A stretch of 64,000 nucleotides of DNA, from contig NZ_CP069159.1 in assembly GCF_016811995.1 (NCBI RefSeq), positions 2,170,001-2,234,000 of the forward strand, written 5' to 3'. Shown one piece after another: positions 10,128 through 20,444 of this stretch. The notes under the pieces were generated by a model that saw nothing but the letters and a program-made list of their open reading frames with translations, was not told the origin of the DNA and searched no databases. This stretch comes from Citrobacter sp. R56 (GTDB lineage Bacteria > Pseudomonadota > Gammaproteobacteria > Enterobacterales > Enterobacteriaceae). Numbering within the stretch: the first letter of the stretch is position 1; every line of letters begins with the position of its first letter. The position numbers and the translations under genes were made by a program.

Positions 10128-10352
10128 CCGTTTCCCTTATTCTGAACGGGGATATCACCGACACGGTCGGTAAAAAAGACAAGATATCATGCGACGATGA
10201 TCGCCATCTATACCCTAAAAAGAGAAGGTGGGGTCGCTCTGCGCCCCACACTGCGGTGCATCCAGACCTGTTATTGGAAACAACTGTAAAGCGTTGTCGG
10301 CATAATATCGTGCGGTTATGATAGTGCAGAGGCTAAAGCTGGAGGATGAATC

Positions 10353-10916
10353 ATGAACCTTGACGACACATCGCTATTTCTTGACGCCATGGAGGATGTC
10401 CAGCCGCTAAAGCGTTGTACGGATATACACTGGCAGCCCACGCGTAATCAGCGCGCCCCGCAGCGTCTGGATACGCTCCAGCTTGATAATTTTCTCACCA
10501 CCGATTTTTTGGATGTTATCCCGCTCAGTCAGCCACTGGAATTTCGCCGGGAGGGTTTGCAGCAAGGGGTAACCGATAAACTGCGTTTAGGTAAGTACAG
10601 TCAGCAGGCGAGCCTGAATTTGTTGCGCCAACCGGTTGAAGAGTGCCGCAAGATGCTGTTCAGTTTCATTTTACAGTCATTGCAGGACGGCTTACGTAAT
10701 GTACTGATTATCCACGGTAAGGGACGGGAAGACCGTTCACATGCTAATGTTGTCCGCAGCTATGTCGCCCGATGGCTGACAGAATTCGACGATGTACAGG
10801 CCTATTGTTCGGCGTTACGGCATCATGGCGGTAGCGGTGCATGCTATGTTGCGCTGCGCAAAACCGCGCAGGCGAAACAAGAAAACTGGGAACGTCACGC
10901 CAAACGCAGCCGCTAG
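10353..10916 (+). CDS. smrA: Smr-domain DNA endonuclease SmrA
   Basis: 187-aa protein of the Smr (small MutS-related) family. The C-terminal Smr domain (about 85-170) includes the signature VLIIHGKGRED and the later HHGGSGACYVAL. E. coli SmrA (YdaL) has DNA-nicking activity in vitro; its cellular role is unclear. A GGAGG site precedes the ATG at 10353. It is convergent with dgcM and divergent from ogt. Confidence 0.93.
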   Translation: MNLDDTSLFLDAMEDVQPLKRCTDIHWQPTRNQRAPQRLDTLQLDNFLTTDFLDVIPLSQPLEFRREGLQQGVTDKLRLGKYSQQASLNLLRQPVEECRKMLFSFILQSLQDGLRNVLIIHGKGREDRSHANVVRSYVARWLTEFDDVQAYCSALRHHGGSGACYVALRKTAQAKQENWERHAKRSR

Positions 10917-11018
10917 TATTATCACGGTAAAAATGCGCCTGCGCCGCCAGGGGCGGGCCGCAACGTCAGGACAGAATAACCAGCGTCTTCCATGACGCAT
11001 CAACTGTTTCACGCGACG

Positions 11019-12251
11019 TCAGGCGGCGAGTACCCTGTTACGTCCGTCATTTTTGGCTTTGTATAACGCATCGTCCACGCGTTTAAACAACTCGTCGATA
11101 CTTTCATTCTGTTCATGTCGCGCCACACCAATACTGACCGTAAAACGCGGTAAGCCAGCGATACTGATTTTGGCGACACTGGCGCGCAGGGTTTCGGCGA
11201 TGGTCATTGCCGTATCCAGCGGTGTACGCGGCAACAGCAACACAAACTCCTCGCCCCCCCAGCGAAAAACCAGATCGCCTTTACGGGCATGGGCTTCAAG
11301 CGTGCGTGAAAGGGCACACAACACCTCATCGCCTTTCAGATGGCCATAAAGATCGTTGATACTCTTAAAGCGATCGGTGTCGATCAGCAGCAAACTGTAA
11401 TCCTGCGTCAGCGCTAAATGGGGCGTCTGGCTCTGCTCGGTAAGCTGGTAAAATTGCCTTCGGTTCAATAAACCGGTGAGCTCGTCATGCATGGCGGCGC
11501 GTTCAAGCTCCTGCTCAAGCCGCTTTTGCTCGGTGATGTCGTGGATGATACACAACATCAGCCGTTCGCCGTAGATTTCGATAGGGCCTGCATACGTTTG
11601 TACGTGACGGGTGGAGCCGTCAGCCAGTTTGTGCACGAAATTGAGCGGCTTATGCCCTCCGGGCAGGCGCGCGACTTCATGCATAACAGGCAACACATGA
11701 CGGCCTAATTCATTAATTTCCCACGTATGCTTTTGGCATATCACCTCGTGGCTGTAGCCGTAGAAGTTCATGGCCGCCAGGTTAGCATCCACAATCAGCC
11801 CCTCACGTGAAGGATCGATCAACAGCATGGGCGCGGTGTTCGTCTGGAAAAAACGGGCATAGAAGCCCTGTTTCTTGCGCTGATAGTTTGCCGAACGGCT
11901 AGCCTTGAGTCCCTGAACCGCCTGTACTTCGAACCCCTCAAAGACAATCACATCGTCCTCAGGCGCGAGTGTTTTGATGGAAAGTCGGCAGGTCAGCGCA
12001 TTTTCCTGACCATGAGAATTCACTGTCAGGATTTCTACAATATCCCGCTTATTTCGTAGGTCAGTGATATACATGGATAATTCAATTTGCGCATGTGCCG
12101 AAAATAACCCTTTTCGCAGTTGGCTGAATGTATTTTCCTGCATCAGTTCCCGCGCTGCGGTATTGGCAAATACCAGCGCTTCTTTATGTGGTGAGACAAT
12201 CCAAACAGGAACGGTTAATAAATCAAGGGCATTGAGTTCGTGTGCAATCAT
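11019..12251 (-). CDS. dgcM: Diguanylate cyclase DgcM
   Basis: 410 aa from the ATG at 12251, the E. coli length; the open frame reaches 12287 but homology and an AGGA site support 12251. It has two PAS-type sensory regions (about 10-110 and 135-255, with KQGFYARFF and WEINELGRHV) and a C-terminal GGDEF domain (about 255-408) with an intact active site GGEEF and the inhibitory-site motif RKGD just before it. In E. coli DgcM makes c-di-GMP and binds PdeR and MlrA to switch on csgD and curli. The next gene upstream is another c-di-GMP gene, only 67 bp away on the same strand. Confidence 0.94.
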   Translation of the reverse strand: MIAHELNALDLLTVPVWIVSPHKEALVFANTAARELMQENTFSQLRKGLFSAHAQIELSMYITDLRNKRDIVEILTVNSHGQENALTCRLSIKTLAPEDDVIVFEGFEVQAVQGLKASRSANYQRKKQGFYARFFQTNTAPMLLIDPSREGLIVDANLAAMNFYGYSHEVICQKHTWEINELGRHVLPVMHEVARLPGGHKPLNFVHKLADGSTRHVQTYAGPIEIYGERLMLCIIHDITEQKRLEQELERAAMHDELTGLLNRRQFYQLTEQSQTPHLALTQDYSLLLIDTDRFKSINDLYGHLKGDEVLCALSRTLEAHARKGDLVFRWGGEEFVLLLPRTPLDTAMTIAETLRASVAKISIAGLPRFTVSIGVARHEQNESIDELFKRVDDALYKAKNDGRNRVLAA

Positions 12252-12318
12252 CGATAATCCTGTTATCTTCACATGCTGTGCAGCCAATTATTGGCAGATC
12301 ATTTTTATCATCAATCTC

Positions 12319-14433
12319 TTACAGCGAAATAGTTTGCTGCGGAGTTAATGGGGACACAGCTTTCAACTGCTTTACGATACTGTCTCTTTGGATCAATTCT
12401 GGGATTCTATTCGCTGGAATCGGTTTTGCAAACAAAAAACCTTGCAGAACGCCGCAGCCCATGCGGGTTAACAGCATTTCTTGCTCAGGGGTCTCGATAC
12501 CTTCAGCGACCACGCGCATATTCATAGAGTGCGCAATGTCGATAATAGTAGACACTATTTTCATATTCTTGCTGTTTTCACCGAGATCTTTAATAAATAC
12601 CCTGTCAATTTTTAACTCACGGGCCGGAAGTGATTTTAACATCAACATATTTGAATAACCGGTCCCGAAATCATCAATAGAAACGATGATCCCTGCTTCA
12701 GAAAATGTATTCAATATTTCGACGCTGCGCGATAAATTTTTAAAGGCAACACTTTCAGTGATTTCCAGCGTTAATTGCGTCGGCGAGAGGTGATAACGTT
12801 TCAGCGACTCAGAAACAATGTCGACGATATCATGTTGCTCAAATTGGGTGGGGGAAAGATTGATGGCCAGTGACCATTCAGGGTGCCCTTGTTGTTTCCA
12901 TTGATTAAGCTGGAAACAGGCTTGCTGAATCACCCAGTTTCCTACCGGAATGATAAGCCCTGTATCTTCCAGCGCTTGCAGGAATACACCCGGCAACAGC
13001 AGTCCTTGTTCAGGATGCCGCCAGCGAAGTAATGCCTCAAAACCGGTGAGAGCATGGTCCCCGGCCGTGTATTTAGGCTGAAACCACAACTCAAATTGAT
13101 GTTGCTCGAGCGCCAGAGGGAGGCCCTGCAGGATCCCTGCCGCGGAGGCCACAAGGGCCTCCATTTCAGGCGTATAAATCGCCCAGCCATTTCTGCCTTT
13201 CTGCTTAACATGGTACATGGCCACGTCGGCTTTCACTTTGAGGTCGTGCAGCGTGGAACCATGTTCAGGATAAAAACTGCTCCCGGCGCTCAGCGAGACA
13301 CGAATCATGTGTCCGGAGAGCGAGAAGGGGGTATTGATTTCCCCGGCAATCCGCGTCAGTAAGGAGGATAGTGATGCTTTCGTGCTCCCCGGCACGAGCA
13401 GAATAAACTCGTCCCCGCCCAGTCGGGCTAGCGTCATCGTGTCGTCGAGGCATTTTTGGATCCGCTGTGCACTGGCAATCAGTAGCTGATCGCCAATGTG
13501 ATGGCCCCACGTATCATTCACCATCTTGAACCGGTCTAAATCAATAAACACCAGGGCAAAATGTTGCTGGTGCAGGGCACAATGGTGCAGACAATCTTGC
13601 AGGCACATATCGATTTGTGTGCGGTTAGCAAGACCGGTGAGGGCATCAAACTGGGTTTGGTATTCAAGACGGGAATTTAATTGATGTAAATTGTCTGCCA
13701 GTCGCGAGGTTCGCAACTGCGAATCGACCATCGAAATAATCAGCATAATACCCAGAATCATCAGCGTAATGGCAGAAACCCAGACCGACAACTCGACCGT
13801 ATTGATGCCGGTGTGCTGTGTATGCGCATAATGCGTAAATGTGGCTGCCCCCATGCCTGTGTAATGCATCGCACAAATCGCCAGCGCCATCACCAGCGCG
13901 GCGATAAGACGATTGATGAGCACTCTGCGGGAATGTTGTCGTAGATGAAATGCCAGCCACAATCCGGCGCCGGAGGCGACCACGGCAATGACGACGGAGA
14001 GCAAAATGAGGCTCGCATCCCAGATAATAGCGGAATGCTCCAGAATGGCGGCCATCCCGACATAATGCATACTCACCACGCCAGAACTCAAAATTCCTGT
14101 CGCCACCACGAGCCTTTTTCTTGAAAGCGTATCGCCGGAAATGGCGATAGTGATGGCCAGCGTGGCGGCCACCAGGGCGATCAGCAACGATAACGCGGTG
14201 AGGAGAAAATGATAATTCATTGGCATGCTCATTTTCATCGCCAGCATCCCGATGAAATGCATTGACCAGATGCCCATGCCAAGTGTCGCTCCACCCGAAA
14301 AACGCCAGAAAGCCGACCCACGACGACTGGAGATCGCCACTTTACCGGCACTGTCGAGGGCAACGAAAGAAGCGATAAAAGCGACTAAAAACGAAATGCC
14401 AATCAGAACGGGGTCCCAGGCAACGTGCAACAT
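12319..14433 (-). CDS. MHYT-GGDEF-EAL membrane c-di-GMP protein
   Basis: 704 aa from the ATG at 14433, which has a GGAG site 6 nt upstream; an ATG at 14445 lacks one. The N-terminus (about 1-230) is a seven-helix MHYT sensor with three signatures, SMHFIGML, SMHYVGMA and AMHYTGMG, proposed to bind a metal such as copper and sense a diatomic gas. A GGDEF domain follows with intact LGGDEF but no RxxD inhibitory site. The EAL domain has EALLRW, LEITES, DDFGTG, LKID, AEGIET and LQG, so all catalytic residues are present. It could therefore both make and degrade c-di-GMP. I do not recall this gene in K-12. It lies upstream of dgcM. Confidence 0.92.
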   Translation of the reverse strand: MLHVAWDPVLIGISFLVAFIASFVALDSAGKVAISSRRGSAFWRFSGGATLGMGIWSMHFIGMLAMKMSMPMNYHFLLTALSLLIALVAATLAITIAISGDTLSRKRLVVATGILSSGVVSMHYVGMAAILEHSAIIWDASLILLSVVIAVVASGAGLWLAFHLRQHSRRVLINRLIAALVMALAICAMHYTGMGAATFTHYAHTQHTGINTVELSVWVSAITLMILGIMLIISMVDSQLRTSRLADNLHQLNSRLEYQTQFDALTGLANRTQIDMCLQDCLHHCALHQQHFALVFIDLDRFKMVNDTWGHHIGDQLLIASAQRIQKCLDDTMTLARLGGDEFILLVPGSTKASLSSLLTRIAGEINTPFSLSGHMIRVSLSAGSSFYPEHGSTLHDLKVKADVAMYHVKQKGRNGWAIYTPEMEALVASAAGILQGLPLALEQHQFELWFQPKYTAGDHALTGFEALLRWRHPEQGLLLPGVFLQALEDTGLIIPVGNWVIQQACFQLNQWKQQGHPEWSLAINLSPTQFEQHDIVDIVSESLKRYHLSPTQLTLEITESVAFKNLSRSVEILNTFSEAGIIVSIDDFGTGYSNMLMLKSLPARELKIDRVFIKDLGENSKNMKIVSTIIDIAHSMNMRVVAEGIETPEQEMLLTRMGCGVLQGFLFAKPIPANRIPELIQRDSIVKQLKAVSPLTPQQTISL

Positions 14434-14668
14434 CTGGCTCTCCATTGAGAGAATATCGTGGAGATAAATCTAGCAGTAATTTGTGCTAGCGACCTGGTAA
14501 AACATGCTAATTAGTAACATATATTTTACATAAATGCGCCACATTGCAGAGCGGAAACCGGAACAGAAATGGCACCGGAGGGGATACTCAAGCGGAGTGA
14601 AGCTGTGGGCGAGTTGAGCGATATTTCTGAATCATTTCAGCACAATGGGATAATGAGATATTGCTTAA

Positions 14669-15703
<1,035 letters not shown>

Positions 15704-15749
15704 CATCAACGATTTTTTGCCCTGTGCGAGTGTGAAAACGCCGTATAGT

Positions 15750-15763
15750 TTGAGCGAAGTCAA
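15750..15763 (+). promoter_or_regulatory. FNR box upstream of fnrS
   Basis: TTGAGCGAAGTCAA fits the FNR consensus TTGAT-N4-ATCAA in both outer half-sites. Its centre is about 42 nt upstream of the predicted fnrS start, the class II position known for this promoter. A -10 like CAATAT lies at about 15786-15791. Confidence 0.75.
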
Positions 15764-15798
15764 TAAACCATCTACCTATTCGGGGCAATATCTCTCTC

Positions 15799-15920
15799 GC
15801 AGGTGAATGCAACGTCAAGCGATGGGCGTTGCGCTCCATATTGTCTTACTTCCTTTTTTGAATTACTGCATAGCACAATTGATTCGTACGACGCCGACTT
15901 AGATTAGTCGGCTTTTTTTT
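15799..15920 (+). ncRNA. fnrS: FnrS small RNA
   Basis: Hfq-dependent sRNA made under anaerobiosis through FNR and ArcA. It represses aerobic genes such as sodB, sodA, maeA and gpmA. The 122-nt sequence from GCAGGTGAATGC to the terminator (GCCGACTT ... AGTCGGC plus eight T) is nearly identical to what I know of E. coli FnrS, and it lies at the same place between zntB and dbpA. The 5' segment and the GATGGGCGTTGCGC loop region, which pair with targets, are conserved. Confidence 0.93.
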
Positions 15921-15969
15921 GCCTGCGGGACTACCCTAAAAGTGTCAGCCTGAACGACCGGAGGGTAAC

Positions 15970-16152
15970 ATGAACCGTTTTTTAACCCTACTGCACCTAC
16001 AAACGCGTCAGCCGGAACCCCTGCCAACCGATCCGATACCGATGCCCGACCCCATTCCTCGTCCGCAGCCTATGCCCGATCCGCCGCCAGATGAAGAACC
16101 GATTAAAATGTCGCATCGTAAGCTGAGATCTGCGAGGATACGCGCCTGCTGA
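15970..16152 (+). CDS. ynaL: Proline-rich small protein YnaL
   Basis: A 60-aa ORF with a GGAGGG site before its ATG. The middle is a Pro-x-Pro repeat tract (PMPDPIPRPQPMPDPPPDEEP), followed by a basic tail ending RSARIRAC. It resembles the small protein YnaL at the same place in E. coli, though the first 15 residues differ. No function is known; the tract should form a polyproline II helix and could be translated slowly or need EF-P at the PPP. Only 29 bp separate it from dbpA, so the two may be cotranscribed. Confidence 0.75.
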   Translation: MNRFLTLLHLQTRQPEPLPTDPIPMPDPIPRPQPMPDPPPDEEPIKMSHRKLRSARIRAC

Positions 16153-16181
16153 TTACCAGCCATTTACGACGAGATTTTATT

Positions 16182-17555
16182 GTGACCGCTTTTTCAACCC
16201 TGAATGTTTTGCCTACCGCCCAACTCGAGAATCTTAACGAGTTGGGTTACCTTGAGATGACGCCGGTACAGGCTGCCGCGCTGCCAGCCATTCTGTCCGG
16301 GCGTGATGTCCGCGTGCAGGCAAAAACCGGCAGTGGTAAGACGGCCGCATTTGGCCTTGGGCTTTTGCAGCATATTGATGCGGGTCTGTTCCAGACGCAA
16401 TCCCTGGTGCTTTGCCCCACCCGCGAACTGGCCGATCAGGTCGCGGGAGAGTTGCGTCGTCTGGCGCGTTTTCTGCCCAACACCAAAATATTGACGCTCT
16501 GCGGCGGGCAGCCTTTCGGCGCTCAACGTGATTCTCTCCAGCATGCGCCGCATATCATTGTGGCAACGCCAGGGCGCTTACTCGATCACCTGCAAAAAGG
16601 CACCGTTTCACTGGATGCCCTGAATACACTGGTGATGGACGAAGCCGATCGTATGCTCGATATGGGATTCAGCGATGCCATTGACGAGGTGATCCGTTTT
16701 GCCCCCGCGTCGCGTCAGACGTTGTTGTTTTCTGCCACCTGGCCTGACGCTATCGCTGCTATCAGCGGACGGGTTCAGCGGGACCCACTCACCATCGAAA
16801 TCGACTCTGTCGACGCGCTTCCGGCGATTGAACAGCAATTTTTTGAAACCTCTTCGCACGGCAAAATTGCGCTGCTTCAAAAATTGCTCAGCCAGCATCA
16901 GCCAGCATCCTGCGTGGTGTTCTGTAACACCAAAAAAGATTGCCAGTCAGTTTGCGATGCGCTGAATGCCGCAGGGCAAAGCGCGCTGGCATTGCACGGC
17001 GATCTTGAACAGCGCGATCGTGACCAGACGTTGGTTCGCTTTGCAAACGGCAGCGCCCGCGTGCTGGTAGCAACTGATGTCGCCGCCCGTGGTCTTGATA
17101 TCAAATCGCTGGAACTGGTGGTCAACTTCGAACTGGCATGGGATCCGGAAGTTCACGTACACCGTATTGGTCGTACCGCCCGTGCGGGTAACAGCGGGCT
17201 GGCCATTAGCTTTTGCGCGCCGGAAGAAGCACAGCGCGCGAATATTTTGTCCGAAATGTTACAGCTTAAACTCAACTGGCTGGTGACGCCGGGAAGCAGC
17301 CCGATTGTGCCCCTGGAGGCTGAGATGGCGACGCTGTGTATCGACGGCGGCAAAAAAGCCAAAATGCGTCCTGGCGATGTGCTGGGGGCGTTGACCGGTG
17401 ATATGGGTCTGGATGGCGCCGACATTGGCAAGATTACCGTGCATCCGGCGCATGTCTACGTGGCGGTTCGCCAGTCGGTCGCGCACAAAGCGTGGAAACA
17501 ATTGCAAAACGGGAAGATTAAAGGCAAGAATTGCCGGGTTCGTTTGTTGAAATAA
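16182..17555 (+). CDS. dbpA: ATP-dependent RNA helicase DbpA
   Basis: DEAD-box helicase of 457 aa that acts in late assembly of the 50S subunit and is targeted to hairpin 92 of 23S rRNA. The start is the GTG at 16182. The Q motif, Walker A (AKTGSGKT), DEAD box as DEADRM, SAT and HRIGRTAR are all intact. The C-terminal 75 residues form the RNA-recognition domain that confers specificity for 23S rRNA (MRPGDVLGALTGD ... CRVRLLK). A perfect-stem terminator follows between dbpA and convergent ttcA. Confidence 0.97.
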   Translation: MTAFSTLNVLPTAQLENLNELGYLEMTPVQAAALPAILSGRDVRVQAKTGSGKTAAFGLGLLQHIDAGLFQTQSLVLCPTRELADQVAGELRRLARFLPNTKILTLCGGQPFGAQRDSLQHAPHIIVATPGRLLDHLQKGTVSLDALNTLVMDEADRMLDMGFSDAIDEVIRFAPASRQTLLFSATWPDAIAAISGRVQRDPLTIEIDSVDALPAIEQQFFETSSHGKIALLQKLLSQHQPASCVVFCNTKKDCQSVCDALNAAGQSALALHGDLEQRDRDQTLVRFANGSARVLVATDVAARGLDIKSLELVVNFELAWDPEVHVHRIGRTARAGNSGLAISFCAPEEAQRANILSEMLQLKLNWLVTPGSSPIVPLEAEMATLCIDGGKKAKMRPGDVLGALTGDMGLDGADIGKITVHPAHVYVAVRQSVAHKAWKQLQNGKIKGKNCRVRLLK

Positions 17556-17566
17556 GCGTTAAGAGG

Positions 17567-17593
17567 GCGTCTCAGGTATCACACCTGAGACGC
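17567..17593. terminator. Bidirectional terminator between dbpA and ttcA
   Basis: Perfect 11-bp stem GCGTCTCAGGT/ACCTGAGACGC with a 5-nt loop between two convergent genes. Confidence 0.7.
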
Positions 17594-17600
17594 TGAAAGA

Positions 17601-18536
17601 TCACTTCACTTCGACGACATTCAGTCGTAATTCATCCAGTTGGTTTTCGTCTTCTTCAGGCTGCCAGCCTGCGGGTTGCAGTGGGATTTCTTCGCGGTCA
17701 AACGCCAGATCGCCACCGTCCACGACGTCGGAACCGTGCTTGATCCCTTTGAAGTCAAACAGATTGATATCGCTCAGGTGAGAAGGGACCACATTTTGCA
17801 TTGCGCTGAACATGGTTTCAATGCGCCCCGGGTAACGTTTGTCCCAGTCACGCAGCATGTCGGCAATCACCTGACGTTGCAGATTAGGCTGTGAGCCGCA
17901 AAGGTTACACGGAATAATCGGGTAACCTTTGGCCTGCGCAAAACGTTCAATGTCTTTTTCGCGGCAATAGGCCAGCGGGCGAATGACAATGTGTTTACCG
18001 TCATCGCTCATCAGCTTCGGCGGCATACCTTTCATTTTACCGCCGTAGAACATATTCAAAAACAGCGTTTGCAGAATGTCGTCACGATGGTGACCAAGCG
18101 CAATCTTTGTCGCGCCAAGTTCAGTCGCCGTGCGATAAAGAATCCCGCGGCGCAGACGTGAGCAGAGGGAACAGGTCGTTTTACCTTCCGGGATTTTCTC
18201 TTTTACGATCCCGTAAGTGTTTTCTTCGACAATTTTATACTCTACGCCTAACTGCTCGAGGTACTCCGGCAGAATATGCTCCGGGAAACCGGGTTGCTTC
18301 TGATCAAGGTTAACGGCAACCAGAGAAAAACTGATCGGCGCGCTTTGCTGCAAATTACGCAGAATTTCCAGCATGGTGTAGCTGTCTTTCCCGCCGGAAA
18401 GGCACACCATAATACGGTCGCCGTCTTCAATCATATTGAAGTCAGCAATCGCTTCGCCCACGTTACGACGCAAACGTTTTTGTAATTTGTTCAGGTTGTA
18501 TTGTTCTTTCTTTGTTACTTCTTGATTTTCTTGCAT
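17601..18536 (-). CDS. ttcA: tRNA 2-thiocytidine biosynthesis protein TtcA
   Basis: 311-aa PP-loop ATPase that thiolates C32 of certain tRNAs using a [4Fe-4S] cluster. The PP-loop SGGKDS is at 47-52. Cluster cysteines are in CSLC (122-125) and CNLC further on. In K-12 the Rac prophage is integrated in the 5' part of this gene's homologue; here ttcA is whole, from the ATG at 18536 to its stop, and no prophage is present. Confidence 0.96.
   Translation of the reverse strand: MQENQEVTKKEQYNLNKLQKRLRRNVGEAIADFNMIEDGDRIMVCLSGGKDSYTMLEILRNLQQSAPISFSLVAVNLDQKQPGFPEHILPEYLEQLGVEYKIVEENTYGIVKEKIPEGKTTCSLCSRLRRGILYRTATELGATKIALGHHRDDILQTLFLNMFYGGKMKGMPPKLMSDDGKHIVIRPLAYCREKDIERFAQAKGYPIIPCNLCGSQPNLQRQVIADMLRDWDKRYPGRIETMFSAMQNVVPSHLSDINLFDFKGIKHGSDVVDGGDLAFDREEIPLQPAGWQPEEDENQLDELRLNVVEVK
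18487..18512. other. Rac-type attachment core in ttcA (apparently unoccupied)
   Basis: The 26 bp beginning TTGTTCAGGTTG and ending TTCTTTCTT match the direct repeat I remember flanking the Rac prophage of K-12, which integrates in ttcA. Only one copy is visible here and the gene is continuous, so I read it as an empty attB. The identity rests on memory, not a database check. Confidence 0.5.
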
Positions 18537-18881
18537 TATTTACTGTCTCAGACACCAAAAGTGGGCGCGTTATTATGCCCATCTGGTTAGTGATAAATGA
18601 CGGGTTAGCTCCGGCTGGCAAAAGCCAACAGGCAAAAGTATGTCGCGTATGGTACGGATTACGGCGACGAATGTCAGCACGTTTTATAGCAACGTTCTAT
18701 CTTGCACCAAGGCGACTGCGCGCCGTGTAGGGCTCTGCCTTTACCTGTGTTCTCAGCGCGTCGAAAATGCTGATAACGGGTAATTTCAATATTTATTGAT
18801 TAATCACACTTTTTTCCTGAAAGCAGGCTATTTTTACGATTCAGGAAAGCTATAAAAAATATCCCAAACTGGAAAGCCATT
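18537..18881. other. Intergenic region between ttcA and the EAL gene
   Basis: 345 bp between divergent genes. I see no conserved small gene. The last 70 bp are AT-rich and contain a perfect 9-bp inverted repeat, TTTCCTGAA (18813-18821) and TTCAGGAAA (18840-18848), which ends 33 bp before the EAL start codon and could be an operator or a leader hairpin. Confidence 0.5.
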
Positions 18882-20399
18882 ATGCGAGCAACGCTGGTCT
18901 CCTTACTCTGTGGTTTCGTGTTTTTTATTGTCGGTGTTACGGCGCTGAACTGGCAACTCTGGCGCGCGGCATATACAGACAGAGTACAGGAAGCAAAACT
19001 GTCGGTATCCCTGGCAGACAGTATGGTGGACGAGACCATAAAAGCGGTTAGCGTTGTTCGCCCGCTGACGGCCGGTTCCTGTACTCCCGATGCACAACGG
19101 ATATTGAATCGCGAAGCGGCAATGGGGCCACACTTACGTTATGTCGTTCTGATCCGTAATCACGAAGTATGGTGTTCCTCACTGCTGGGGAGTCAGACCC
19201 AAAAAATTCACGAAGATAAATCGACGGCGGCCAGTCTTACGCTCTATCCAGGCGATGAAATCACCGGGGGAACGCCAGTGCTCTTTTATCTGGCGCCGGG
19301 CATTTCTGGTTATGTGGGGGCGAGTATTGGGTTTGTACATCTCAACACCGCGCTCAAGACCGCGTCAAACCGAATACAGCTTACCCTCGTGGTAGGTAAT
19401 AAAATGTTAGATTACAATGATGTTGTCAGACCTTTCACGTCAGTTCGGCAGGACAAGGCGCATCAGCAATCGTTGCGTTATCCTTTCAGAATTGAATACG
19501 ACCCACCACCTTTTTTCAGTCTGGGACGTTTGATCTCCCAGGGCGGTTTTCTTACCGCTATCCTTGCGATCATGTCGCTAATCACCGGGTGGATACTCCA
19601 TCGTTACCTGAGTAAATATACGACCCCTGAAGAGAACTTGCGCCGGGCCATCGACAAAGGAGAGATCGTCCCTTTTTATCAACCGGTGGTGAATGGGGCG
19701 AGTGGAAAAATTGACGGTTTCGAAATACTGGCTCGCTGGAAGCATCCTGAAGCGGGCTTTATTCCGCCTGACGTTTTTATTCCTCTAGCAGAAAAGACCG
19801 GTCTGATTATCGAACTGACACATAAGCTCATGATGCGGGTTATCGATGATCTTACTCCGGTGATGCCGCACTTACCGGAAGGTTTGCATATTGGTATCAA
19901 TATCAGTGCGGCGCATGGGCAAAGCGAAGTGCTGGAGTATGACTGCTTGCATTTACTGGATGCATTGTCCGCCAAAAAAATCACGCTGGTACTGGAAGTG
20001 ACAGAACGGGAACCGATGGCCTTGACGCCGAAAACCCTCTCGATGTTTGCCCGTCTGCGTAGCCATGGTGTATTGGTGGCGCTGGATGATTTTGGTACCG
20101 GCTATTCTGGCATTTCTTATCTCAACGAATTTCCGGTTGATTTCATTAAGATTGATAAAAGCTTTGTGCGACGGATCAGCAACTCCCCGGATTCAACCCT
20201 GTTGGTTGACTGCGTTATTGATATGGCGAAAAAGCTGTCGTTAAAAATCATCGCAGAAGGCGTTGAAACGCAGCATCAGGCTGACTACTTGAATTCAAAA
20301 GGGATTCATTTTTTACAGGGGTATTATTTCTGGCGTCCAGTGCCTTTTTATCGACTGGCGCCCGCGCTGTTATTTGGCTTTCACCGGATTTCTTTGTAA
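18882..20399 (+). CDS. CSS-motif EAL phosphodiesterase
   Basis: 505-aa membrane c-di-GMP phosphodiesterase candidate. Residues 1-20 and about 218-240 are membrane helices bracketing a periplasmic domain with the redox-sensitive CSS motif (VWCSSLLG) and another Cys at SCTPD, as in E. coli PdeB, PdeC, PdeD and PdeN, where disulfide formation controls activity and cleavage. The cytoplasmic EAL domain reads EILARW, so EAL is EIL, but GINIS, EVTERE, DDFGTG, FIKID, AEGVET and LQG are intact, so activity is likely. I cannot match it to a named gene. It is convergent with uspF. Confidence 0.88.
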   Translation: MRATLVSLLCGFVFFIVGVTALNWQLWRAAYTDRVQEAKLSVSLADSMVDETIKAVSVVRPLTAGSCTPDAQRILNREAAMGPHLRYVVLIRNHEVWCSSLLGSQTQKIHEDKSTAASLTLYPGDEITGGTPVLFYLAPGISGYVGASIGFVHLNTALKTASNRIQLTLVVGNKMLDYNDVVRPFTSVRQDKAHQQSLRYPFRIEYDPPPFFSLGRLISQGGFLTAILAIMSLITGWILHRYLSKYTTPEENLRRAIDKGEIVPFYQPVVNGASGKIDGFEILARWKHPEAGFIPPDVFIPLAEKTGLIIELTHKLMMRVIDDLTPVMPHLPEGLHIGINISAAHGQSEVLEYDCLHLLDALSAKKITLVLEVTEREPMALTPKTLSMFARLRSHGVLVALDDFGTGYSGISYLNEFPVDFIKIDKSFVRRISNSPDSTLLVDCVIDMAKKLSLKIIAEGVETQHQADYLNSKGIHFLQGYYFWRPVPFYRLAPALLFGFHRISL

Positions 20400-20414
20400 C
20401 GAAAATCGCTTAAA

Positions 20415-20437
20415 AGCCCGCAACGCTGTTGCGGGCT
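20415..20437. terminator. Bidirectional terminator between EAL gene and uspF
   Basis: Perfect 10-bp stem AGCCCGCAAC/GTTGCGGGCT with a 3-nt loop, preceded by AAAA on the plus strand, between convergent genes. Confidence 0.75.
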
Positions 20438-20444
20438 GCCATGT

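Noticed and set aside
10128-10352. Possible McaS sRNA between ogt and smrA
   Set aside because: McaS lies near smrA in K-12, but I could not find its characteristic segments in this spacer.
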